NCBI RefSeq assembly: GCF_016862075.1
Contig: NZ_BOMG01000057.1
Location: 1 to 64,000, forward strand
DNA from: Actinoplanes couchii
GTDB taxonomy: Bacteria; Actinomycetota; Actinomycetes; Mycobacteriales; Micromonosporaceae
Direction: 5' to 3'
Length of the DNA stretch: 64,000 nt
This document shows, in pieces, positions 8,257 to 15,613 of the stretch (within the stretch, counting starts at the first letter, position 1; each line of letters opens with the position of its first letter). The position numbers and the translations under genes were made by a program. The notes below the pieces were generated by a model that worked only from the letters and a program-made list of their open reading frames with translations, was not told the origin of the DNA and searched no databases.

Positions 8257-8955
8257 GTGCCGATCACTCCCGCTGACATCCACAACATGGACTTCAGGAG
8301 GCCGCCGATCGGGAAACGCGGCTACGACGAGGAGGAGGTCGACGCGTTCCTCGACGAGGCGAGCCAGGAGCTGGTCCGGCTGATCGAGGAGAACAGCGCG
8401 CTCTCCGACCAGCTGCGCCGCGACGGCAAGCCCGACCTGGCCGCGACCACCGTGCTCAACGGTGACGCCGCCGAGCTGGTCGAGCTGACCGCCCGGCTGC
8501 GCCAGCTGCGCGACGGCCTGTCCCGCGCCGAGCACGACGCCCGCGACATGCAGGTGCAGCTGGAGCGCGCCCGGGACCAGGCCCGCTCGGCGCCCGCCCC
8601 GATGCAGGCGATGTCGCCGGACAACGACCGGGTGCTGATGATGGCCCAGCGCACCGCCGAGGAGCACGTCCGGGACGCGCAGATGGAGTCGGACGTGCTG
8701 CTGTCCGACGCCCGCGCCAAGGCCGACCAGGTGACCGGCGACGCCCGGCGCACCGCGGGCGCGATCGAGGCCGACGCCCAGCGCAACCACTCCGACGCGA
8801 TGGACGGACTGGCCCGCGACCGGGCCGCCGCCCTGGACGAGATCGAGCGTCTCGGCCAGCTGGCCGTCGGTTACCGCGAGGCCCTGGACCACCACGTGCA
8901 CCGCCAGCTGGACGATCTGGACGGCTCCCCCGGCATGCCCCCGAACCAGCCCTGA
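8257..8955 (+). CDS. DivIVA-domain coiled-coil protein (Wag31-like)
   Basis: 232 aa with GTG start. The first 50 residues match the DivIVA membrane-binding head (MPITPADIHNMDF, then PPIGKRGYDEEEVDAFLD), which is why the GTG at 8257 is preferred to the ATG ten codons on; GAGGAAAC lies just upstream. A short coiled coil, a Ser/Pro/Ala/Met linker (about residues 110-125) and a second long coiled coil (about 130-210) follow. Wag31 proteins sit at curved membranes and organise polar growth in actinobacteria. The gene is not in a dcw cluster, so this is probably a DivIVA paralogue rather than the essential Wag31. Confidence 0.85.
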   Translation: MPITPADIHNMDFRRPPIGKRGYDEEEVDAFLDEASQELVRLIEENSALSDQLRRDGKPDLAATTVLNGDAAELVELTARLRQLRDGLSRAEHDARDMQVQLERARDQARSAPAPMQAMSPDNDRVLMMAQRTAEEHVRDAQMESDVLLSDARAKADQVTGDARRTAGAIEADAQRNHSDAMDGLARDRAAALDEIERLGQLAVGYREALDHHVHRQLDDLDGSPGMPPNQP

Positions 8956-8963
8956 CGTCGCTC

Positions 8964-8992
8964 CCGGCCGCGGCGCCCGCGTCAGCGGCCGG
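8964..8992. terminator. Hairpin between convergent DivIVA-like and epoxide hydrolase genes
   Basis: CCGGCCGC pairs with GCGGCCGG across a 13-nt loop between two convergent genes. It has no T tract; a modest terminator candidate. Confidence 0.4.
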
Positions 8993-10031
8993 TGAAGAAC
9001 GTCGTCACGTCGTCGACGAACAGCGCGGGGACCTCGAGGGCCGGGAAGTGGCCGCCCCGGGGGAATTCCGTCCACCGGTGGATGTCGTGGGTCCGGGCGG
9101 CGATCGGCCGGATCGGCTGGACGATGTCGCCGGGGAGGACCGCGACACCGAGCGGGACCGGGAGCGGGGGCTGCGGTCCCGCCGGAGCGGACTCCTTCAC
9201 GATGCGCGCCGACGTGCCCGCGGTCCGGAACAGCCAGTGGTGCGCCACGTTCGCCACGATCCGGTCGTCGGGCACCGGGGTGGCCGGGTCCGCCCAGGTA
9301 TCGAATTTCTCCGCCAGGAACGCCAGCAGACCGGCCGGTGAGTCGGTCAGCGCGTAGGCGGGCGTCTGCGGTGTCGCTCCGAACAGGACCTGATGCGGGT
9401 GCCGGTTCGCGGCCAGCCGCATGGTCTTCGCGAGCCGCGCCTCCTCCACCGTGGTCAGCCCCTCCGCGGTGCCCGGGGTGGGCAGGTAGTTGACGTGCAC
9501 CCCCACCACCCGGTCGGGCGCGAGGACGCCGAGGGCGCGGGAGATCCCGGAGCCCCAGTCGCCGCCCTGCGCGCCGAAGCGTTGGTAACCCAGCTCGGTC
9601 ATCAGCCGCGCCCAGGCCCCGGCCACCCGCTGGACACCCCACGGGCGGGTGGTGGGACCGGACAGCCCGAAGCCGGGGATCGCCGGCGCCACCACGTGGA
9701 AGCGCTCGGACAGCGGGCCGATCACGTCCAGGAACTCGACGGTGCTGCCCGGCCAGCCGTGTGTCAGCAGCAGCGGCAGCGCCTCCGGGTCGGCGCTGCG
9801 GGCGTGGAAGAAGTGGATCCGGTCGCCGTCGAACACGGTGGTGGCGTGCGGGATCGTGTTGAGCTCGGCCTCGTGGGCCCGCCAGTCGAAACGCAGCCAG
9901 TGGTCGGCCAGCGCCCGCACCCGGTCGACGGTGATGCCGTAGTCGCCGGGTGCTCCGGCGGGCCAGCGGGTGCGGGCGAGGCGGTCGGTCAGGTCGTCCA
10001 ACTCGGACTGCGGCACACGAATATCATTCAT
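8982..10031 (-). CDS. Epoxide hydrolase (EHN-domain alpha/beta hydrolase)
   Basis: 349 aa, typical full length for microsomal-type epoxide hydrolases. The N-terminal EHN region (VPQSELDDLTDRLARTRWP) is followed by the oxyanion motif HGWPGS (91-96), the catalytic nucleophile Asp158 in GAQGGDWG, lid tyrosines and a late catalytic His in PRGGHFPALE. It should hydrolyse an epoxide to a diol through a covalent ester intermediate. It is divergent from the MarR gene at 10085 with paired palindromes between them, so it is probably that regulator's target. Confidence 0.92.
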   Translation of the reverse strand: MNDIRVPQSELDDLTDRLARTRWPAGAPGDYGITVDRVRALADHWLRFDWRAHEAELNTIPHATTVFDGDRIHFFHARSADPEALPLLLTHGWPGSTVEFLDVIGPLSERFHVVAPAIPGFGLSGPTTRPWGVQRVAGAWARLMTELGYQRFGAQGGDWGSGISRALGVLAPDRVVGVHVNYLPTPGTAEGLTTVEEARLAKTMRLAANRHPHQVLFGATPQTPAYALTDSPAGLLAFLAEKFDTWADPATPVPDDRIVANVAHHWLFRTAGTSARIVKESAPAGPQPPLPVPLGVAVLPGDIVQPIRPIAARTHDIHRWTEFPRGGHFPALEVPALFVDDVTTFFTGR

Positions 10032-10034
10032 GCG

Positions 10035-10061
10035 ACTAACGTTAGTAACATAAACGTTAGT
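10035..10061. promoter_or_regulatory. Tandem operator for the divergent MarR regulator
   Basis: Two near-identical 12-bp boxes, ACTAACGTTAGT (10035-10046, a perfect palindrome) and ATAAACGTTAGT (10050-10061), spaced 15 bp centre to centre, fill the 53-bp gap between the epoxide hydrolase and MarR genes. The position is ideal for repression of both promoters. Confidence 0.7.
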
Positions 10062-10084
10062 CCGTCCAATGCTATTCTCGGCGG

Positions 10085-10543
10085 GTGGATCATCTACCTA
10101 GCTGGCTGCTGACCCAGGTTTCGCTGCACGCCCAGCGGCTGGTCGCCGAGGGGTTCGCCGGCTCGGGGGCCCGGGGTCACCACTTCCGGCTGCTGGATTC
10201 GCTGATCACCGGCGGGCCGGCCAGCCAGGCGGCGCTCGGGCGGCGGACCGGGATCCACCTCAGTGACCTGGTCGGGGCGCTGAACGAGCTGGAGTCGGGT
10301 GGGTTCGTGCGGCGGTCGCCCGATCCGGCGGACAAGCGGCGCAACGTGGTGACCGTGACCGAAACGGGGCGGGAGCGGGCGGCCGAGCTGGGGGTGCGGG
10401 TCGCGGGCGTGCAGGCGGAGCTGCTGGCGCCACTGTCGGAGGGTGAGCGGGAGCAGCTCGCCGGGCTGCTGCGGCGGCTGCTGGAGCACCATGGCGGGCC
10501 GGGAACGGACCGCCCGGGCCCGGCGGCCGCGTGGCGGCCGTGA
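10085..10543 (+). CDS. MarR-family transcriptional regulator
   Basis: 152 aa with GTG start. Winged-helix core: SQAALGRRTGIHLSDLVGALNELESGGFVRRSPDPADKRRNVVTVTETG, including the DKRR wing typical of MarR proteins, flanked by dimerisation helices. It is divergent from the epoxide hydrolase with tandem palindromes in the shared 53-bp promoter region. Presumably it represses itself and the hydrolase until an aromatic or electrophilic ligand binds. Confidence 0.88.
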   Translation: MDHLPSWLLTQVSLHAQRLVAEGFAGSGARGHHFRLLDSLITGGPASQAALGRRTGIHLSDLVGALNELESGGFVRRSPDPADKRRNVVTVTETGRERAAELGVRVAGVQAELLAPLSEGEREQLAGLLRRLLEHHGGPGTDRPGPAAAWRP

Positions 10544-10592
10544 CGGGCCGCCGGGCTCGCGTCGTGGCCACGGGGCTTTACGGCGGCGTACA

Positions 10593-10635
10593 AGAAAAGA
10601 AAAAGAGACCGCCGTCAGTGAGCGACGGCGGTCTC
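10593..10635 (-). terminator. Rho-independent terminator of the NlpC/P60 gene
   Basis: On the minus strand a 12-bp perfect stem (GAGACCGCCGTC with GACGGCGGTCTC, 7-nt loop) is followed by a U-rich run (TCTTTTTCTTTTC). It lies 17 bp after the NlpC/P60 stop codon. This is the best intrinsic terminator in the window. Confidence 0.88.
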
Positions 10636-10651
10636 CCCCGGAGGTTGTGAT

Positions 10652-11617
10652 CTAGGCGGGCCGGCGGTAACCGGCGATCGGGCCCCGATCGATGGTCGCC
10701 ATCCGCACGTGGTCCCCGGTGTGCGGCGCGTGGACCACCATGCCGCCACCGATGTAGATGGCGACGTGGTGCACGTCGGACCAGTAGAAGACCAGGTCGC
10801 CCGGCTTCAGCTCGCTCGCCGACACCGACTTCCCGCTGGTCCACTGGTCTTTCGTGTAGTGCTCGAGATGGACGCCGACCGAGCCCCAGGCCTCCTGCGT
10901 GAGACCCGAGCAGTCGTAGCTGTTCGGGCCGTTGGAGCCGAAGACGTAGGGCAGCCCGATCAGGTCACACGCCTTCTGGGCGGCACGGCCACCCTTGTCG
11001 TTCGTGTAGTCGACCGGGCAGGGGCCGGTGCGCAGCGGGCCGTCGGACGCGTCCGAGTCGCCGTACGCGGTGATCCGGAGCTTCTGGAGCTTCTTGATCT
11101 CCTTCTCGATGGCGACCTTCTTGCCACTGAGATCGGTGTCCCGGACCGCGATCTCGGACTCCATCTTGTCGACCGAGGTCTTGTCGGCCGCGTACTTGTC
11201 CCGCAGCTTGGAGACCTCTTCGATCGACGCCTTCCGGTTACTGGTCAGCTGGTCGAGAAGGGTGAGCTTGTCGGCCAGACCGTCCGGGTCACCGGTGAGG
11301 ATGGCGTTCGCCACGCTCGGCGGGCCCTGGATGTACGCGTCGGTCGCCAGTCCGCGCACCTCCACCATCGCGGCGTCCACCTGTTTCTGCAGCGGGGCGA
11401 GCGTCTGCGCCAGCGACTTCTGCTGCTTGCGCAGCTTGGTCAGCTTGGTGCGGTTGCCGTTCCAGTCCTCGATGACGGGCTCGAGCTTGTTCCATGCCTC
11501 GTCGATCTGATCCTCGACCTGGCCGGGCGAGGGAGTGGCGAAGGCGGCGGTCGGCCCCGTGACGACGATGCCCACGGTGACCACCACGGCCACCAGCAGG
11601 TTGCGCATGCGCTTCAC
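10652..11617 (-). CDS. Secreted NlpC/P60 peptidoglycan hydrolase with coiled-coil N-terminus
   Basis: 321 aa. A signal peptide (residues 1-28, ending AFATPS) precedes a coiled coil (about 33-190, Lys/Gln/Leu-rich, RipA/CwlO-type), a short linker, and an NlpC/P60 domain (about 210-321) with catalytic Cys in SYDCSGLTQEAW and His in VHHVAIYIGGG. Such enzymes cut the D-Glu-mDAP bond of stem peptides during growth and division. The 5' leader contains a c-di-AMP riboswitch and the 3' end an intrinsic terminator, so it is a monocistronic, second-messenger-controlled wall hydrolase like the riboswitch-controlled hydrolases known from Streptomyces. Confidence 0.93.
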   Translation of the reverse strand: MKRMRNLLVAVVVTVGIVVTGPTAAFATPSPGQVEDQIDEAWNKLEPVIEDWNGNRTKLTKLRKQQKSLAQTLAPLQKQVDAAMVEVRGLATDAYIQGPPSVANAILTGDPDGLADKLTLLDQLTSNRKASIEEVSKLRDKYAADKTSVDKMESEIAVRDTDLSGKKVAIEKEIKKLQKLRITAYGDSDASDGPLRTGPCPVDYTNDKGGRAAQKACDLIGLPYVFGSNGPNSYDCSGLTQEAWGSVGVHLEHYTKDQWTSGKSVSASELKPGDLVFYWSDVHHVAIYIGGGMVVHAPHTGDHVRMATIDRGPIAGYRRPA

Positions 11618-11637
11618 GTCAGGAACGTTGTCCTTTC

Positions 11638-11757
11638 TTCCCGTTCAGCCGCCGACCGGGTTAGCTGACGGGTTCGGGCGGGAAGTCTGCCCGGCCAGTG
11701 AATGGCTGCACCCCAAATGCTCGGTTCCCCGGTACGCACGTGTGCGATTAGGCGGTG
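11638..11757 (-). promoter_or_regulatory. c-di-AMP riboswitch (ydaO-yuaA class)
   Basis: Read on the minus strand, the leader has the ordered conserved blocks of the class: CCGCCTAATC at the 5' end, GGGGAACC, TTGGGGTG, CCGAACCCGTCAGCTAACC, then CGGTCGGCGG closing P1 against the 5' CCGCC, and GGGAAGAAAGGA running into the gene. It lies about 20-140 nt upstream of the NlpC/P60 start. In actinobacteria this class sits ahead of wall-hydrolase genes and normally turns expression off when c-di-AMP is high. Confidence 0.88.
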
Positions 11758-11875
11758 GTCCGTCCAGATCGGCCGGGTGACCGATGGGGGGGCTGATCGG
11801 ACCGGGGACCACCGTACTCGGATCAAGACGGCAACTGAAGTACGGAACCTTGTGCACCCTTGCGACTGCGCAGGG

Positions 11876-12787
11876 TCACTGAAAAGGCCACGCGTCCAGG
11901 GCCCTCGCCAACCAGGGGACGACGAGTATCACTGTGGGTAACACCAGCAGACCGGCCGCGGCGGCGGTTCCGGCGACCGTGAGAGCGACCGAACTGGCCA
12001 CCGGACCCTCCAGACGGGCCAGTCGGCGGCGGCGGGATTCACCCTCCGGGTCGGCCGTCACCTCCTCCGCCAGAGGGACGGCGTCGGTCAGCCGTTCGAG
12101 GGCGGCCCGCAGCGGACCGGAGCCGGCACGCCGCCGGGCCGCGTCGTCGGCGACCATCTCCAGCAGCAGGTGCACCGCGTCCAGCGGCGCCTTGTCCCGC
12201 AGCGGGCCGGGCACGGCCTGGTAGAACGCGGTGAACGACTCCATCACCAGCTCGTGCTTGTGCCGCAGGTGGGCGCGCTCGTGGGCGAGGACCGCGTCGA
12301 CCTGCGGCCGGTCCAGCACCTTCAGCACCCCGTCGCTGAGCACCACCCGCGGATCCCGGCCGGGCACGCAGTAGGCCAGCGGCAGCGGCGCCTCCAGGAT
12401 CCGCACCTCGCCGCCGCTCAGCCCGTCGTGACGTTCCACCCGATCGAGGAGGTCGACGAGCATCCGGTGCCGGTCCCGCCGGGCCCGGGCCCGGGAGGTG
12501 ACCTTGACCAGCGAGACGATCAGCCGGATCACGATGGTCGCCGCCACCGCGAGGGAGAACAGCAGGGCCGCGACGGTCTCCGGGTGCCGGGCTCCGGCCG
12601 CGCGGGACGCCTCCTCGGGGGCGGCCAGGACCACACCCAGCGCGCACAGTACGGCGGTGAGCGTCAGTGACTGCCACAGCAGCACTCCGGCGACCGGGGC
12701 CCGGTCGGTCCAGCGGGCGGTCGCCAGCAGCTTCGGCGCGAGCAGGGAGAGCGTCAGCCCGAGGGCGCCGAGCAGGAGGGCGGTCAC
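11876..12787 (-). CDS. M56 (BlaR1/MecR1-type) membrane metallopeptidase
   Basis: 303 aa with GTG start overlapping the blaI-like stop (GTGA). Hydrophobic helices near residues 1-18, 32-55 and 68-92, a cytoplasmic protease domain with the zinc motif HERAH in VLAHERAHLRH, and a last helix pair at 265-295. It lacks the penicillin-binding sensor domain of true BlaR1, as is usual for actinobacterial M56 proteins paired with BlaI. Its likely job is regulated cleavage of the co-encoded BlaI repressor or another membrane-linked target. Confidence 0.88.
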   Translation of the reverse strand: MTALLLGALGLTLSLLAPKLLATARWTDRAPVAGVLLWQSLTLTAVLCALGVVLAAPEEASRAAGARHPETVAALLFSLAVAATIVIRLIVSLVKVTSRARARRDRHRMLVDLLDRVERHDGLSGGEVRILEAPLPLAYCVPGRDPRVVLSDGVLKVLDRPQVDAVLAHERAHLRHKHELVMESFTAFYQAVPGPLRDKAPLDAVHLLLEMVADDAARRRAGSGPLRAALERLTDAVPLAEEVTADPEGESRRRRLARLEGPVASSVALTVAGTAAAAGLLVLPTVILVVPWLARALDAWPFQ

Positions 12788-13137
12788 CGCTCGATGTTAC
12801 GGGCCTTCTCGATCGCGGCGGTCAACGCTTCGGGTGACAGCCGGCCGACGAAGTACGCCAGCGCGGCGTCCCGGTCCGGGGTGGCGCTCAACGCGTCGAG
12901 CATCACACCCGCGGTCATCTCCTCGCGGGTCTGCGCCGGGGCGTACCGATAGGCGCGGTCGTCCTTGCGCTGGATCACCAGGCCCTTCTTGGCGAGCCGG
13001 TCCAGGACGGTCATGACTGTCGTGTACGCCAAATCGCGATCGCGGTTGAGCAGCTCGAACACCTGCCGGACGGTGAGGGCCTCACCCGCGTCCCACAGTT
13101 TCGCCATGACCTCGCGTTCGAGGTCGTTCCTTGCCAT
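12784..13137 (-). CDS. BlaI/MecI-family repressor
   Basis: 117 aa from the ATG at 13137 (a GTG three codons upstream would give 120 aa). Winged helix: MAKLWDAGEALTVRQVFELL, then the recognition helix AYTTVMTVLDRLAKKGLVIQRK, a wing RAYRYAP, and a C-terminal dimerisation arm. Family members bind TACTACANNTGTAGTA-type sites and are inactivated by M56 proteolysis. Two matching sites lie immediately upstream, in the region shared with cydA, so this repressor probably controls both its own operon and the cytochrome bd genes. Confidence 0.92.
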   Translation of the reverse strand: MARNDLEREVMAKLWDAGEALTVRQVFELLNRDRDLAYTTVMTVLDRLAKKGLVIQRKDDRAYRYAPAQTREEMTAGVMLDALSATPDRDAALAYFVGRLSPEALTAAIEKARNIER

Positions 13138-13163
13138 GTACGCCACTCTACTTCAACGCGTCG

Positions 13164-13200
13164 TACTACGCGTCGTAGTATCTACTACGAATCGTCGTAG
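13164..13200. promoter_or_regulatory. Two BlaI-type operators between blaI and cydA
   Basis: TACTACGcgtCGTAGTA (13164-13180; perfect 7-bp arms) and CTACTACGAatCGTCGTAG (13182-13200; imperfect arms) are adjacent dyads with the TACTAC/GTAGTA core known for BlaI boxes. They end 10 bp before the cydA ATG and lie 27 bp from the blaI ATG, so binding would block both divergent promoters. Confidence 0.82.
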
Positions 13201-13210
13201 AGGGGTTCCC

Positions 13211-14623
13211 ATGGACGTGCTCGATCTGACCCGGCTGCAGTTCGCGGTCGTGACGATCTACCACTATCTGTTCGTCCCGGTGTCGATCTGCCTGTCGTCC
13301 ACCGCGGCCGGCTTCCACCTCGCGTGGATGCGCACCGGCAAGGACAAGTACCTGCACCTGACCAAGTTCACCGGCAAGCTGCTGATCGTCACGTTCGCGG
13401 TCGGCGTGGTCACCGGGCTGGTGCAGGAGTTCCAGTTCGGGCTCGGGTGGAGCGCGTTCGCCCGGTTCTACGGCGACGTCTTCGGGCCGACACTCGCCAT
13501 CGAGGGCATGCTCGCGTTCTTCCTCGAGGCCACGTTCCTGGCGCTGTGGTACTTCGGCTGGGACCGGCTGCCCCGGCGGATCCACGCGGCCACCATCGTG
13601 GTCGTCGCGGTCGGGACGCTGCTGTCGGCGTACATCATCCTGGCCGCCAACTCGTTCATGCAGAACCCGATCGCGTACGCGCTGGACCCGTCCACCGGGC
13701 GCGCGCATCTGACCAGCTTCCTCGACCTGATGACCAACGAGGTCGTCCTGGCCGCGTTCCCGCACACCATGGGTGGCGCGGCGATGGCCGGCAGCGGGTT
13801 GCTGATGGCGATCGGGATCTGGCGTACCCATGCGGACCGGGCGTTTCTCACCCTGTCCCGGGTCGGCGCGTGGGCGATGCTGATCGGCGGGATGGTGACC
13901 GCGATCAGCGGTGACCACCTGGGCAAGGTGATGACCGCGGTGCAGCCGATGAAGATGGCCGCCGCCGAAGCCCTCTACGAGACCACCACCTCGGCGCCGT
14001 TCTCGGTCTTCGCCATCGGCGAGCTGGGCCACGACCGGCCGTTCTTCAGCATCGAGATCCCCGGCCTGCTGTCCTTCCTCGGCACCGGCTCGTTCAGCGG
14101 CACCGTCCAGGGCATCGACGACCTTCAGGCCCTTTACACCGCGCAGTACGGGCCCGGCAGTTACGTCCCGATGATCCCGGTCGCGTTCTGGACGTTCCGG
14201 CTGATGATCGGCGCCGGAGTGCTCGGGATGGCCCTCGCGGCCTACCACCTCTGGTCCACCTGGGACACCACCCGGCGGGTGCCGCTGCTGCCCCGGTTCC
14301 TGCAGCCCGGCGCCGGCACCCCCGGCTGGCTGCGCCGGTTCGTGCTGATCGCCCCGGTGCTGCCGGCCGCCGCCAACACCTTCGGCTGGATCTTCACCGA
14401 GACCGCCCGGCAGCCGTGGCTCGCGTTCGGCATCTCCAAGGTCGAGGACGGCATCTCCCCAGGGTTGACCAGCCCCGAGGTGATCGCGTCGCTGGCCGGG
14501 TTCACGCTCGTCTACGGCCTGCTGGCGCTGGTCTGGTACCGCCTCGTCGTCCACCTCTCCCGTCAGCCGCTGGCGCCTGTCGAAAAGGCTTCCGCGGACT
14601 CGGATCCCGTCCCCTCTTACTAG
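13211..14623 (+). CDS. cydA: Cytochrome bd ubiquinol/menaquinol oxidase subunit I
   Basis: 470 aa, nine-helix quinol oxidase subunit. Visible are the N-terminal haem-ligand His18 (YHYLF), the acidic proton-path region in IEGMLAFFLEATFLALWYFGW, the second conserved His in AFPHTMGG, the Met-ligand region (FWTFRLMIGAG) and the C-terminal GWIFTETARQPW. The Q-loop is short, as in Gram-positive CydA. With CydB it reduces O2 to water with high affinity and no proton pumping. ATG at 13211 follows GAGGGG. First gene of cydA-cydB-cydDC; two BlaI-type boxes sit in its promoter. Confidence 0.97.
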   Translation: MDVLDLTRLQFAVVTIYHYLFVPVSICLSSTAAGFHLAWMRTGKDKYLHLTKFTGKLLIVTFAVGVVTGLVQEFQFGLGWSAFARFYGDVFGPTLAIEGMLAFFLEATFLALWYFGWDRLPRRIHAATIVVVAVGTLLSAYIILAANSFMQNPIAYALDPSTGRAHLTSFLDLMTNEVVLAAFPHTMGGAAMAGSGLLMAIGIWRTHADRAFLTLSRVGAWAMLIGGMVTAISGDHLGKVMTAVQPMKMAAAEALYETTTSAPFSVFAIGELGHDRPFFSIEIPGLLSFLGTGSFSGTVQGIDDLQALYTAQYGPGSYVPMIPVAFWTFRLMIGAGVLGMALAAYHLWSTWDTTRRVPLLPRFLQPGAGTPGWLRRFVLIAPVLPAAANTFGWIFTETARQPWLAFGISKVEDGISPGLTSPEVIASLAGFTLVYGLLALVWYRLVVHLSRQPLAPVEKASADSDPVPSY

Positions 14624-14632
14624 GAGCACTCG

Positions 14633-15613
14633 GTGATCACGTTCTGGTTCGCGGTCCTGGTTCTCGCCTGGGTGCTCTACTTCGTCCTGGAGGGCTTCGA
14701 CTTCGGCGTCGGTGTCCTCGGCCCCGTCCTCGGGCGGGACGAGCACGAGCGCGGAGCCATCGTCCGTACGGTCGGGCCGTTCTGGGACGGCAACGAGGTC
14801 TGGCTGGTGGCCGCCGTCGGTGTCACGTTCGCCGCCTTCCCCGACTGGTACGCCGCCCTGATGTCCGCCCTCTACCTGCCGATGGTGCTGATCCTGCTGC
14901 TTCTGGCGATCCGCGGATGCGCCCTGGAGTTCCGCGGCAAACACGACTCGCCGTCCTGGCGGCGCCGGGCCGACCTGCTGCTCGCGTACAGCTCCGGCGG
15001 CATCGTGCTGCTCTGGGGCGCCGTCCTCGGCATCCTCGTCGACGGGCTCGCGCTGCGCGCCGACGGCGAGGTCACCGGCACCGGCCTGGCCCGCAGCCTC
15101 GGCCCACTGCTCTCCCCCGCCGCCGGGATCGGTGCGCTCGCCGCCCTGCTCGCCGCGATCCTGCTGGGCGCCACGTTCCTCGCCCTGCGTACCACCGGCC
15201 CGGTCCGCCGCCGCGCCCGCGACGTCGCCCGGCACACCGCGACCGGCAGTGTGGTGGCGCTGCTGCTGCTCGGCATCAGCACCGGCAACCGACTGGCCCT
15301 GGCCGCCGCCGCGATCGTCTTCATCGCCGGTCTGCAGGCCCGCCGCTCCCGTGAGGGCACCTCGTTCGCCGCGGTGGCGGTGACGGTCGCCGCCGCGGTG
15401 GTGGCGGTCTTCACCGTGCACGGCGACGTGGTCCTGCGCAGCACCCTGAACCCGGCCTGGTCCCTGACCCGTGAGTCGGCGGCGTCCGGTCCGGAGGCGC
15501 TGAAGCTGCTGACCGTCGCGGGCGTGCTCATCCTGCCCGGGGTGATCGTCTACCAACTGTGGTCGTACTGGGTCTTCCGCCGTCGGGTCGCCAGTGAACG
15601 AGTCGCGTCGTGA
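14633..15613 (+). CDS. cydB: Cytochrome bd oxidase subunit II
   Basis: 326 aa integral membrane protein with GTG start. Diagnostic features are LEGFDFGVG in helix 1, the TVGPFWDGNEVWLV block, RGCALEFRGK, and a C-terminal helix ending LWSYWVFRRR. CydB stabilises the haem centres and the quinol site of CydA. It starts 9 bp after cydA, and its stop overlaps the GTG of cydDC, so the subunits and their assembly transporter are made from one message. Confidence 0.96.
   Translation: MITFWFAVLVLAWVLYFVLEGFDFGVGVLGPVLGRDEHERGAIVRTVGPFWDGNEVWLVAAVGVTFAAFPDWYAALMSALYLPMVLILLLLAIRGCALEFRGKHDSPSWRRRADLLLAYSSGGIVLLWGAVLGILVDGLALRADGEVTGTGLARSLGPLLSPAAGIGALAALLAAILLGATFLALRTTGPVRRRARDVARHTATGSVVALLLLGISTGNRLALAAAAIVFIAGLQARRSREGTSFAAVAVTVAAAVVAVFTVHGDVVLRSTLNPAWSLTRESAASGPEALKLLTVAGVLILPGVIVYQLWSYWVFRRRVASERVAS

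Noticed and set aside
11876..13146. A beta-lactam resistance locus
   Set aside because: BlaI and M56 proteins are present but the M56 protein lacks a penicillin-binding sensor and no beta-lactamase gene is near; the target appears to be the cyd operon.
13166..15556. A 796-codon minus-strand open frame
   Set aside because: Antisense to cydA and cydB, which carry unmistakable motifs. No ribosome site or recognisable domain in the shadow frame.
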